Shown: one piece after another, positions 1-9,865 of the stretch | Layout: every line of letters begins with the position of its first letter | How positions within the stretch are numbered: position 1 is the first letter of the stretch | Assembly: GCA_037355855.1 (NCBI GenBank) | Contig: CM074759.1 | Coordinates: 6,386,001-6,450,000, forward strand | Length of the DNA: 64,000 nt | Direction: 5' to 3' | From: Pseudo-nitzschia pungens | Lineage: Eukaryota > Bacillariophyta > Bacillariophyceae > Bacillariales > Bacillariaceae | Translations under genes and position numbers: made by a program | Notes under the pieces: generated by a model | Databases searched by the model: none | Seen by the model: only the letters and a program-made list of their open reading frames with translations | What the model was told of the DNA's origin: nothing

Positions 1-583
1 TCTATCCATCGAAACAGGCTGCCTATTTTTCACTTTCTTTTATTTACAAGATCATATTATTGTCACTCCATTTCATGCAATCAGTGCCTAAATGATAATG
101 CTGTGCTTCACGGTTAACACAACAACATCATTTCCAACTCAGACAGCGCAGAAGTAGGAAAAGACCAACATGGTGATAAAATGTTTCTAAAATTTCTGTG
201 CTGTTTATGTTTCGATGAACATGGTAGGTGAAGAGTCAACGGAATTTCCCGAAACATGTAGACTCTTGTTCCTGGAAAATCTACTGGAGCTATTTTATTA
301 CCATTGTGCATCTCAGTCCCAACGTTCCCAAAGAATAACTGTTCTTCACTATTGATTGCACTCCGGAAACCACTTCACTTAATCGACACTGAAAGGCTAC
401 TCCATCTACTACTACACTATGCTCAATCGTGATTTTCAAAGAGCCTTTAAAGATTGTTTTGGAACCTCCAGAGACTGATATCGTGTGTCTAAGGGCTCCA
501 CCCAAAAGAACTAACCAGGTCTTTGATTTGCGTCCAGTGCAAACCATACCATGATTATTTGCATCTCTCGTTTCGTGGACTCG
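1..583. other. 3' flank of the G-alpha gene, nothing else seen
   Basis: No reading frame with recognisable protein features or RNA gene was seen. The stretch is AT-rich and lies downstream of the stop codon of the minus-strand G-alpha gene, so its upper part is probably 3' UTR and terminator sequence. Confidence 0.5.
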
Positions 584-2042
584 TTATCCTGCACCAAGGA
601 ACCCTGATCGTCGCAAGTTATCTGTCATTATAATAGTTCGTGTTGAGTCGAGCACAAATTCCACTATAAAATGATTTCAATTGAAAAAATGAAAGAAGTT
701 TAGAGCCTGACCTGATCTGGCGACAAACTTCACGTTACAATACATCGTAACAACACAAGCTCGAGCCTTTTACTTACTGTTATTGGTATCGGTAGCAGTG
801 CACGGTTGGATGAATGAGTCAGTCATTTCATCATTGATTAGGCAGTCCTTGAATTTTTCGATGAAATAAATAATACCATTGTTTAAATCGTTCGGAGGGC
901 CATTGTAGTCTGCAAATGGTTTCTGTGCTGCAATGTCACTGTACTGAAGTTTTTCTTCGAATACATCCTTTTTGTTGAGGAAGAGCAATACAGATGTGTT
1001 GGCAAATGCTCTGTTGTTACACACTGTGCGGAAAAGCTCGAGCGCCTCCACCATTCTATTCGTTCTTTTCGATTCTGCCAGATTCTGGTCGAATTCTGAC
1101 AGGGCGGCAACGAATATAACAGCATCGACGGAATCGAAACAATCGATCCATTTACGTCTTTCTGATCTTTGCCCTCCAACATCATACATCTCAAATTCGA
1201 TTCCTTCGATATTATATCGTTCCATATTAACTTGTGTAGTTTTAACACGAGCAAGCAGAAGGTCCTGCTGCGTAGGCTTGAATGAAGGTGATGCGATGCG
1301 CTCCAGCGAATCAAGGAACTCTTTGTGGCCATCGATAATGTTTACATACGAACGCTTTAGCCATAATTCCTGCATGAATTTCGACTAAGGAGATTAAATT
1401 TGAACGAGATCATCATGAGTGATGTTGGCTATGCCGATGAACCGAAACAGATACCTCTGACCTGGAATTGGCATGAATCAGACGACGGGGTAGAAGAATA
1501 GTTGAACTTACCTCCCATAAAATTCTAATTACTTTCCATATATGCAAAAACATTTGAGCGTCGTTATTCGGTCCCAACCCAGCTGATGGCAAGTGTCCAA
1601 CCCAGTCATTTGAGAGATCAATGGGATCTAATTGTGGAGCAGAACCATCTATCAGATAAGACACTAACTTTTCAAATGCTTCAAATGGAGTCATGCCATC
1701 TTCCGCTCCGTTCGATGCTGGTTCCTCTTCGAGATCTTCTTCCAGTTCTAAAACTTTAACCAGCTGACAGAGTTTCCTTGCGACTGTGATACAATTCGAT
1801 CTAATCACCACACCGAACATCCGCAGGTCCTCGTCTGTTCTAGGTTCACCGTAAATGATTCTCATTTGTTTGAAAATCGTTGACTTTCCAGATTCTCCAG
1901 CTCCCAGTAACAGCAATTTGATCTTTAAGTCGTCAACTCTTTGCTGCATATCCATTGCATCATTGATCTTCTCATCCTCTCTTATTTGCGCCTCGGTAGG
2001 CACGGGCGCTTCCACCCCTTCAGATGAGGCAGCGCATCCCAT
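584..2042 (-). CDS. Heterotrimeric G-protein alpha subunit
   Basis: Three exons: 2042-1512, 1384-778 and 663-584 (stop 586-584). All introns are GT-AG (128 and 114 bp), giving about 405 residues. It starts MGCAAS, the classic N-myristoyl Gly2 and palmitoyl Cys3 signal, so the product should sit on the cytoplasmic face of membranes. Visible GTPase motifs are the P-loop GAGESGKST, switch I RVKTTQ, switch II DVGGQRSERRKW and the base-specificity motif NKKD. The guanine-contact loop reads CTATDT where most family members have TCATDT. The short last exon encodes the receptor-coupling helix (VLDSTRTIIMTDNLRRSGFL), followed by only three extra residues. There is no Cys at position -4, so no pertussis-toxin site. 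An acidic insert (ELEEDLEEEP) lies in the helical domain. The family assignment is certain; the third exon was placed by splice signals and C-terminal homology. Confidence 0.95.
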
Positions 2043-4305
2043 GGTGAAATGGGTGGCTTCACTCTACAATTGCTGATATTAGCTAATAGTATCACGATTT
2101 ACTGCTGACGATATGCTGTGCCTGATGTTACGCGACCCGCTTGCTGAGTGTCCAGCCTGCCTATCTGGAGAGCAATGGTAAACCTTAGGGTCCAGATACA
2201 CTTGTGCCTTTTTCTTCGTTGTTTTTCAACTATTACTTGCGGACTCGACACTATTGAAGAGAGCACAAGATCGGCCACGCGAAAATGCCTAGCTTCCGAA
2301 TTTTGGCCGCTATTTTCCCAAAAAAGGCAATCAAATGAAAAGTAATATGTGCGTGAGACAATACTGGGACATTCTACTTAACTAGCATGACTTATATCCG
2401 TATACATGACTTAAGATCATATAAAACAAAAAGTCCGCGAGCGCGCGCAAATTCAATTCTGGGAGTATTGTGCAGACCCCCGGGACGGTACCGTACTCGT
2501 ACGTATCGTATGTACAGCAGAGTCAGACCTTTGCCTTGAGCCAGGACGTACGGTACCGTACAGTACCGTACCTTGGAATGCATTCTCTTCCGTATCTCAA
2601 TGCACGTCGGATCTTCATCCGTCCCATTCGACGACCGACGGTACTCTTAGTGGATTGTCCACGGACGAAAGTAAAATCAATGCAATGATTGATTCGAAAC
2701 GCAAAACAAGAAAATGCGAAGTGGCGACGAGACTATGAACTTGCCTTTTAACGTTGCGAGTCCTTTCGAACAGAAGGAACAGATAGAGAGAGAAGGGGTA
2801 TGACTTACCCTACGCATGTAAGGTTTACCGATAGAACGAAAGTGTGGTGGTATCGTGCGGAAGTGGAACCTGGTACCTGTATTCAGTAAGGTAAGGTTTA
2901 TTCAAAGCTGCCGATTGAAAGCAATCTCGACAATACACCAGTAAGAATTAACCTTACTTAAATTGAGATAAAAAAATACCGGTACCTCGAGGCGTAAGAT
3001 ATGTCGATGTATCTTGTTGCGCGCATGGTTCACGCGCAGATTCGACTCGTCCGTGCCAATATCAGTGAAACCGAAAGTAAGGTTACTACCAGCACCATAC
3101 GTATTTGTACTCGTACCTTCAGAAGAAGATATTGCCACCATAATCTTACACGTCGGGAAATTCCGTGCTGTTTCTTCTGAGAAAGATCCTTGAACAACCC
3201 ATGTCTTCCTCCATTAATTCATCGAATCGTCGGAGGATTCCGATCGGAGGGATAACTGTTTCAGTAGTGTGGAAAGATAATTTTAAAAAGGATTACAGTT
3301 AGATTATTCCATACCGTTGTTCGTATTTCTGAAAGACGGAACACCCCTTCCTCGCTTCGGTCAGCGTGGGTGTAAGAAGCGAAGCGATCAATATATTTCA
3401 CCGACACAAGCGGAGGGTGTTTCTCCGAGAAGGATTCGCGAATAACTCCATCTTCCCGTCTGATTGAATGGCCAAAGGGTTCCAATCGGAATGTTGTTGG
3501 GAGGACCATGCGGTTCGGAACGAGGGAAGCCGTTTTCTTTGCTTCAAACAATACGGGCTTGGATATGCGAAAGGAAAAAGGGAATGAAGCGAAGAACCTA
3601 TTCCGCTGATAATTGAAACGACGATGAAATCCAACTTGGCTACAGATGGATTCAACCCTGGTCAAACAAACCAGATTATCGATTTGTAAAGAAGCGATCG
3701 AACGATCATTCATCGAGATCAATTCGGGGACACGGCTTTATAGCTCCACTCGAGCTCGAGCTAGAGGGAGCTCTGTTTGCACACACGGAAACTTTTTCTC
3801 TAGTTTCCCACGTTTTGGGTCACACCTACAGGAACCGCGCTTCTGTTTCTGCAACGCTGAATCGAGCATCCGACACCCGACGTGGGTTTGTCGAAGAAAG
3901 CGAGTGCCCAGAGATAGAAGCGTGGGGTTCCAACAATCATCCAGCGGCAAACATCAAACTGTATTCCTGCAACCCCAAAAATGAACAAGGCTTTCCATGC
4001 ATTGCCCAATGGCCTTTTGGTTGTCCTCTAGAACACGTTTGTCTTCCTTGTTCGCTACAAACCAAACCAAGATTAACATAGTAATTACGTATACGAAGCA
4101 ATTTGTTTGGAATTCTCCGTTGTCATTTGCGCGCGGTATCCGGACTCTTTGGTTTGGATGCAAAATCAGAAGACAGACACACCCACAACCCGTCTGCGGC
4201 GTTCGAGATGCGGAACCAGAGCGGAACCACCCCGCCTCCAAAACGAACTAATGTTCTCTAATGATTCTAATAACTATTTTGGTACGCACTGGTTCGAATA
4301 GTGTA
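2043..4305. other. Intergenic, 2.3 kb, no supported gene
   Basis: Several frames are open for 60-150 codons, but in overlapping competing frames and without conserved motifs, so none is called. At 2484-2576 there is a cluster of short palindromic GTAC words (such as GGTACCGTAC and CGTACGGTACC), a motif class that recurs in most gaps of this window. The part just below 4305 is the VPS45 3' flank. Confidence 0.5.
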
Positions 4306-6075
4306 TTACTTGGTCATTCGCAGCTCTTCCAAGAAACTCGTGCTGTTGTGTACCGTGCTTCCTCCCAGTATCACCTGGACCTTCCCCCGATTGGCTTGGT
4401 TGAATTCGGCAATCTTGGTGCCCTCCTCGTATGTGACACCGCCTACCATAAACACGATTATTTCGTCGGGCACCAGCGTTTCCGGGGCCACTCCCGGGAC
4501 CGTCTGGACCGACCCTTGCACAAAGGGGTGGGTGTCTCTTCGAAGTTTCCCCTTGGTGACGGACTGTATCGTGTCCATCAGGAGCGGAACGTGCTGGGCG
4601 TACACGTTTTGGACACCCTGAACGGAGGTCATGAAGGACTTTGTCAGATTGCTCATGATGTTGTTCGGGTCCCCGTACAGGCCGGGACCCCGGGACTTAC
4701 TGCCGCCGTAGCGCAGCATGACGGGCACCAGTGCCACCATGTCGGGAGGAACGCCGCCCTTTTTCATGGCCTGCTGCACCATGTTCACGTTCCCGGACGT
4801 CTCGTAGCGGAGAGCGTAGAGGAGACCCAGGCGCAGCTTGTCGGGTATCTTGACGCTCGGCGAGTCCAGTTTCTCCATGAGCTCCCTCCAGTGCGCCGTG
4901 TGATCGTCGGCGCAGGCGAGTTCCTGTTCGAACTGGGAAACGTCCATCAGGGAACAGGCCTCGACGAGCCGCGCTAGCTCTCCCATGATTGCCACGTGCT
5001 TTGAAACGTTGTGCGATTGCGATCGGAGCTCGGGGAATTTGTCCATGAACGCTTGCATGTCTTCTATGGTGTTGAGATTGGATGTGTTGTGTTGCGCCGT
5101 TTGCTTCTGGTAATCCTGCAGGAGCTTCTGGATGTTTTGTCCAAGTTCTCCAAAGTTCTTGTGCCGGTTTCCCCGGAAAAAGTCGTCCTGACACGAACTG
5201 AGGACCACCTCCTCCAGGTCCTTGGCAATGTTGGGTGCCCCCTTGAGGACCACCCGGTGGTTGTTGAGACCCAGCAGCTCGTGTACCATGGCCTGGTAAG
5301 TCCACTGGCTCAGGAGCGGCGTCACCGGGTCGTCCCTCCGGTCCAACACCAGCAAAATTGCCCCCGCGCTGGTTCGCCTCCGCTTTCGAAAATGGAAAAT
5401 CTCGTCGGTCGAAATCGCGTCAAAAATGTCCTTGGCGAGTTCCTCGGCGCAAGCCGATTGACCGGCGTACCGAATTCCCGCCAGTGGTTGTCGCTTGAGT
5501 GCCAGCAGCATCGCCTGGAGACCGCGGAGGTTCCGTTCGTACAAGTGTGCGTACTGGGGCGCCCACGAGGTCCCCGCTGCTACGGACATGGACAGTGTGT
5601 TGCGGCACTGCAGGGTCAGCAGGTCCTCGTTGACGGGAACAAAATCGCCGTAGAATTCCTGGACCTGCTTGACTCGTTCGGTGGTGTCGGATTCTGCCAG
5701 CACCCGCAGGAGACCCTGGGTGAGGATGCCGCTAAAGAAAAAATGATACTCGGAAAACCGGGGTTCCTTGAGCTCCCGCACCAGCATTCCCACCACGGTT
5801 TCCGTAGGCCGGACGAAACAAACCGCCTTGAGGTGGGACGTTTTTTTGGTAGATTGTTGTTGCTGTTGCTGCTTCGTGTCGTCCAGTCTAGAAACAAGGT
5901 AAACATCCTTGCTCAATATTTCGGTCTGCGAATACACCGCGGAGACGATCTGTGTCGTGGATGCGTCCAGCAGCAACACCTTCATTCCTCGGCATTTCCC
6001 GTCTCCTTCTACCATCCGGTCGATGTACGTCCGGATGGCTTTGATGCCATCCATATCTTCGTCGTTGTCAATCAT
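4306..6075 (-). CDS. VPS45: Vacuolar protein sorting protein 45 (Sec1/Munc18 family)
   Basis: This is a single-exon gene of about 589 codons, the usual length for VPS45. SM proteins clasp SNARE bundles; VPS45 serves the trans-Golgi/endosome step with Tlg2/syntaxin-16-type SNAREs. Family signatures are dense. They include an N-terminal YIDRMV segment then GMKVLLLDASTTQIVS, the YSQTEIL stretch, KAVCFVRPT, VQEFYGDFVPVN, and the hallmark VLDRRDDPVTPLLSQWTYQ followed by AMVHELLGLNNHRV. Near the C-terminus are RGPGLYGDPNN and DEIIVFMVGGVTYEE, the latter near-invariant in SM proteins. A short poly-Gln tract near residue 70 is a local expansion. The start chosen is the ATG at 6075; an in-frame TTG lies further upstream at 6147 but is not a plausible initiator. 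Identity is very secure; the exact start is less so. Confidence 0.95.
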   Translation of the reverse strand: MIDNDEDMDGIKAIRTYIDRMVEGDGKCRGMKVLLLDASTTQIVSAVYSQTEILSKDVYLVSRLDDTKQQQQQQSTKKTSHLKAVCFVRPTETVVGMLVRELKEPRFSEYHFFFSGILTQGLLRVLAESDTTERVKQVQEFYGDFVPVNEDLLTLQCRNTLSMSVAAGTSWAPQYAHLYERNLRGLQAMLLALKRQPLAGIRYAGQSACAEELAKDIFDAISTDEIFHFRKRRRTSAGAILLVLDRRDDPVTPLLSQWTYQAMVHELLGLNNHRVVLKGAPNIAKDLEEVVLSSCQDDFFRGNRHKNFGELGQNIQKLLQDYQKQTAQHNTSNLNTIEDMQAFMDKFPELRSQSHNVSKHVAIMGELARLVEACSLMDVSQFEQELACADDHTAHWRELMEKLDSPSVKIPDKLRLGLLYALRYETSGNVNMVQQAMKKGGVPPDMVALVPVMLRYGGSKSRGPGLYGDPNNIMSNLTKSFMTSVQGVQNVYAQHVPLLMDTIQSVTKGKLRRDTHPFVQGSVQTVPGVAPETLVPDEIIVFMVGGVTYEEGTKIAEFNQANRGKVQVILGGSTVHNSTSFLEELRMTK

Positions 6076-7226
6076 TGCTCGTTGTGCTATTGTTTTGCTA
6101 TCGGCTTGTGTCAGTTGTCTTGGGAGAAGAGCATTGAAAAGAACCAAGAGGTCACATTCCTTGTCGTGAAAGATTTCAAGTCCTGTGGCTTCAGCGCCGT
6201 TTTGCGTCCTTTTGCGTGTTGCGAAGAGCTGGGAGCTAAGTTACGGGTAAGGTACGAGTACGAGCTTCGATACCAGCAAAGCTTTTCTATCGTGCATCGT
6301 GCATTGTCGTGCGCTTGGATCGTATTACCGTTAGGAGTTGGAAAAGAGCAATCCTTTTTGTCCGTCAAAATGACCGATTTTGAATTCGAATCGAACGAGT
6401 CGAAAGAATCGAACGAATCAATCATGGAATCCATCCAGATGTGACTTGATTGTTGAGAAATTCGTACTTCTTATCTTTTCAAGGGTATGAGGGTATTCTA
6501 AGGAAGTTCACAATAGGTGCTACACGTACTACGTTTACCTTCTACGTACGTACAGGGTAATCGTACCTGATCTGAAACCGCACAAACGCGGATACGACCT
6601 CGTAAGTTACGAAGGTCTTCCCGCACGAACCGCTTTACCTTTTACTATTTTGTTGCCCGTAACGAATTTGTACGTGCCAAAATTCATCACGGACCGCGTT
6701 CGCCGTAGAGCACCCAACTAGCCGCCTACTGAGCAGAACCATCTATTCCTTTAGTGTTGCGTCTTTTTGATCTAAATCAGGTATGTGGGAGCAACCGAAG
6801 ACCATGACACCATGGCACCATGGCGAACGTCGAAAAGAAGAAGATCAGATTGTGAATGTGCGGGGCATGAAAGGAATACGAGGACGGGGGTTCCGGAGTG
6901 GCGTTTTGCGGGCAAAGGTTTTGCGTGATTTTGGACCGGGCGACGATGCGGGACGAAAAATGCCGTCGAAGATGAACTTTGGTTCCATGACTGGCAAAGT
7001 AGGATGATCCACCACGAAATCAGGCATAGGCATAGAGATATCCGTTGTTGGAATTTTCTCCGCAAAACTGTCCTCAATATTCCCTTTCGTGCCCGATCCT
7101 CCAAGGACTTTGCATGCACCCATCCGGTCCGATCACGTTTTTCTGCGACAATTGCTAACTTTTGTGTTCTATTATTTCTTTATTTGTCCGCTCTCGCTCC
7201 CCCAGGTAGTATAGTAATATATAAAA
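6076..7226. other. Intergenic, VPS45 upstream and uS14 promoter/5' UTR
   Basis: No confident gene. A 92-codon ATG-initiated frame runs on the minus strand from 7123 to 6845, head-to-head with uS14, but other frames here are equally open, so it stays unassigned. A strong pyrimidine tract ending in CCCCCAG at about 7205 lies 22 bases before the uS14 ATG. It looks like the 3' splice site of a 5' UTR intron. Confidence 0.4.
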
Positions 7227-7415
7227 ATGGCAGAATCAAGAAAGCCCAATAAGTTGTACGCCACCCACCCTAAGGGTTACGGAAAGGGATCCCGTGCGTG
7301 CCGAGTGACCGGACGTGAGGGAGGTATGGGACTCATCCGAAAGTACGGAATCAACATGAAGCGTCAAGCATTCCGCGAGCGCGCCACCGATATCGGTTTC
7401 GTCAAGTACAACTAA
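7227..7415 (+). CDS. RPS29: 40S ribosomal protein S29 (uS14)
   Basis: This is a 62-codon single coding exon. The sequence follows eukaryotic uS14 almost end to end: [34 protein letters not shown] and the C-terminal [10 protein letters not shown]. uS14 sits in the head of the small ribosomal subunit near the decoding region. Most eukaryotic uS14 proteins carry four Cys that bind one zinc (SRxC, VC, NMC, RQC). Here only the first (SRAC) remains; the others are Thr, Lys and Ala, so this is a zinc-free (C-minus) form. A candidate 3' splice site lies 22 bases before the ATG, suggesting an intron in the 5' UTR. Confidence 0.95.
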   Translation: MAESRKPNKLYATHPKGYGKGSRACRVTGREGGMGLIRKYGINMKRQAFRERATDIGFVKYN

Positions 7416-8307
7416 ACGCTAAACGAATACCTTTGTATCAAAACAAATGAAAATACCCATACCCACTATAGAAAACTTTTTTCCAACCCTCCAGAGTCGA
7501 AGTCGAAATGGTGTACGTAGTAGACGAGGAGAATAACACCACATGATCAGTGTGCTGCCAATCCTCGACGACAAGTTATTCGGGCTACATCTAAAGAACA
7601 TATTGCACATGCATTGTGGGAGAGATTAGTCACGAACAAACAATTTCCGAATTTACCGCCCTGGAATCGTGCCACCGAGGCACGAAAGTCGACATCTGTT
7701 GCTGTGCATGAGTTGTGTCTACGAGGAGACACTGCCGTACTACTGAAGTCATCGGCAGAAACGTATCGCAATTCGAATGACACGCGTTGCCAAATCTCGC
7801 AAACTGCAACATTCTCGATATCATCGCCATGGTCACTCCACTCCACTCCATTCCACGGAGAAACAAACAATGCTTTCGCAGCGTTTCACATTCGTCCGAA
7901 CCACACGATTTGCAACGGTATTCAAAACCAATTTCGCACAAACAAAAAGAACCGCACACTATTGTGATGACATATCGACGATGTTGGAATGTGTTTGTTG
8001 GTAGTAACAGAACGCGGAACAAACGAACGAATGGGTGTCATTGGTTTCGGTTCACAATCGCAAATACTCCATCCATAAGCTCTACGTGTAGACAAAACCA
8101 ATCGATTTGGTTTCTTTGTCCACCGTCCACCGAATGAAACATGTTCACTACGCTTTTCAAAACTTAACCCTAAGTAAAAAAGAAAGCACAGATCATCGAC
8201 GCATTCGTTGCGTTGGAATTGTTCTTCATGAACAAGACAACGCGGAACCTACATGCCGAGGCTTCGACATTATTTTTCACTTTCGCTCCGAGCCCCATTC
8301 AATCGTT
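7416..8307. other. Intergenic, no supported gene
   Basis: Several overlapping frames on both strands are open here for about 100 codons. The minus-strand frame below 7886 is the most protein-like but has no ATG, no recognisable family and competing frames, so it is left uncalled. Confidence 0.4.
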
Positions 8308-9078
8308 TTAGTCGGTTTCCATTTTTACAGTCCCATTGCCCGCATCGGCATTCTCTGCCGCCGCCATGGCGGCTCCCAGCTCGCCAATCTTTTCGTCTTC
8401 CCGGGGGGTCTCGCTTGGATTGAAATAGCGAGTCGTGGTGTGCGTCTTGTTGGATTCCGGATTGGTAATGACCAATTCCTGAACCAGAACGGATCCCTTC
8501 CCGGTTTCTTGTACCAGCCGTTTCGTGTCCGTGACGTGGGCCATTCCGTTCACGGTGAGCAGCGACGACGTTATTTTCAAATGCTGTCCGGGATCCTCCG
8601 TTGTTGCCAGTTGTTTCTTCGGTCGATCGTCGGGTTTCAGGTGTTCCACGAGCTCGACGCCGTACGTCAGGCTCACCACTAGGTTGTTGTTCACCCGGGA
8701 CCGCTTAGTGATCTTAATACCGTCGTCCCGGAGTTCTATGGTCTGAACGGTGTCCACTTCGTTTTCACCCTTTTCGTTGGCCTGAATTGCGAGCTCGGGA
8801 ACGTTCATTGTCTCCAGATAACCACGCATGGACCATTCGCCGCGACTCTTGTCCAAGATCCACGATCCGGTCAGAGAGGGACGAATTATTGGTTCCGACG
8901 GTACTGTCGTGGTCGAGGCTGTCCCTGCTGTGGTCGACGCTGTCGTCGCTGCTGTCGTTGTCACTGCAGGTGACAAAGTTCCAGCTTGCACAGAAGAAGG
9001 AGCCGTCAGAGGAGCCACTGGCGCTGAATCTGGCGGCGATTTACTGTCGCTCGTGTCCATAGTATCTGGATCACTCAT
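8308..9078 (-). CDS. Lipocalin/fatty-acid-binding-like protein, function unknown
   Basis: This is a single exon of 256 codons starting at an ATG. Residues 1-68 are low-complexity, rich in Ser, Thr, Pro and Ala. From about residue 69 a globular part begins with LTGSWILDKSRGEWSMRGYL. This opening resembles the G-x-W start of FABP/lipocalin-type barrels, where 'xGxW' is followed by a helix and then alternating beta strands. The following stretches (TVQTIELRDDGIKITKRSR, VSLTYGVELVEHL, LKITSSLLTVNGMAHVTDTK, VLVQELVITNPE) have strand-like alternation consistent with that fold. There is no signal peptide, so it should be cytosolic. The fold is inferred from pattern only; ligand and role are unknown. 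Confidence 0.75.
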   Translation of the reverse strand: MSDPDTMDTSDSKSPPDSAPVAPLTAPSSVQAGTLSPAVTTTAATTASTTAGTASTTTVPSEPIIRPSLTGSWILDKSRGEWSMRGYLETMNVPELAIQANEKGENEVDTVQTIELRDDGIKITKRSRVNNNLVVSLTYGVELVEHLKPDDRPKKQLATTEDPGQHLKITSSLLTVNGMAHVTDTKRLVQETGKGSVLVQELVITNPESNKTHTTTRYFNPSETPREDEKIGELGAAMAAAENADAGNGTVKMETD

Positions 9079-9865
9079 CGTGTCATTGACTATATATGAT
9101 GTATAGTATTCTTCGCCTACTCTGGTTTCGACTCTTCCATGGTCACTAGCATCCTTGTTGCTGTGCAGAGTGCAGAGTTTAGTGTAGAGTAACCTTACTC
9201 GTACCGGTAGTGCTGCCCATTGCCCATGTCCTTTTTCGTTCTTCCATGATAATGATTGAGGATTGATGTTCAGTCGTTTTTAGTTTTCAGTCCAACCGGT
9301 TTTGGTGGTATCCTACTTACCTTTAATACGTAAGAATGTAGTTAGGAGGGTCATCATTTATCATGGACCCGACATCTATGCTGAAACGGCACAAATATTT
9401 CTTATGCCTTGCTTATCGTTTAAGGGGCAAGAGTCATTTTCGAGTTTTCACGATCATTCTGAATTCTTGCACACCGCGATGTTACGTAACTATTGGCAGA
9501 AAAGCTCCCAACTCTGCAACCCAATCTTGTTGAGATCGCATTTTGGGTTCTCCGTTCCGTTTCGTTTTCTACGTTTCGAGTAAGGCTACCCGTAGTCTCT
9601 GTCTCCCATCCTTCCCTCCTAGCACAAGGCCTTTGTATCCCGCCAATACATACGGTGTTAGGCGAAGCAAACTCCCGATAGCAAGTGTGGAAGGACGTAG
9701 AAGGATATTGATGAGAGCGGAACAAGAAAGAACACACCAGATCAGTAATAGAAAATAGACAGATAGACAGTAAACAAAAGCAGAGGTGGAACACCGGCGA
9801 TCAATCCCTCGAATCGAAAACAGTTCTGGAGACGATCATCCTAAGTAAAGGGAACAATTTGCAAA
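9079..9865. other. Intergenic between divergent genes
   Basis: This is the shared upstream region of the minus-strand lipocalin-like gene and the plus-strand M16C gene. Competing short frames exist; none is supported. Short AAGGTTAC/GTACC-type words occur near 9190. Confidence 0.45.

Noticed and set aside
3261..3722. 153-codon minus-strand frame in the 2-4 kb gap
   Set aside because: Overlaps other open frames, lacks motifs and has no upstream or downstream exon support.
4265..4310. T-arm-like sequence CACTGGTTCGAATAGTG, considered as tRNA
   Set aside because: The flanking bases give no acceptor, D or anticodon stems, and the invariant G53-C61 pair is missing.
6845..7123. 92-codon ATG frame on the minus strand, head-to-head with uS14
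   Set aside because: Basic/Pro-rich text is plausible, but two other frames are open over the same bases, no family is recognised and it overlaps a probable 5' UTR/promoter zone.
7547..7886. Protein-like minus-strand frame with several Cys near its end
   Set aside because: No ATG, no convincing upstream exon, and competing open frames on both strands; would need RNA evidence.
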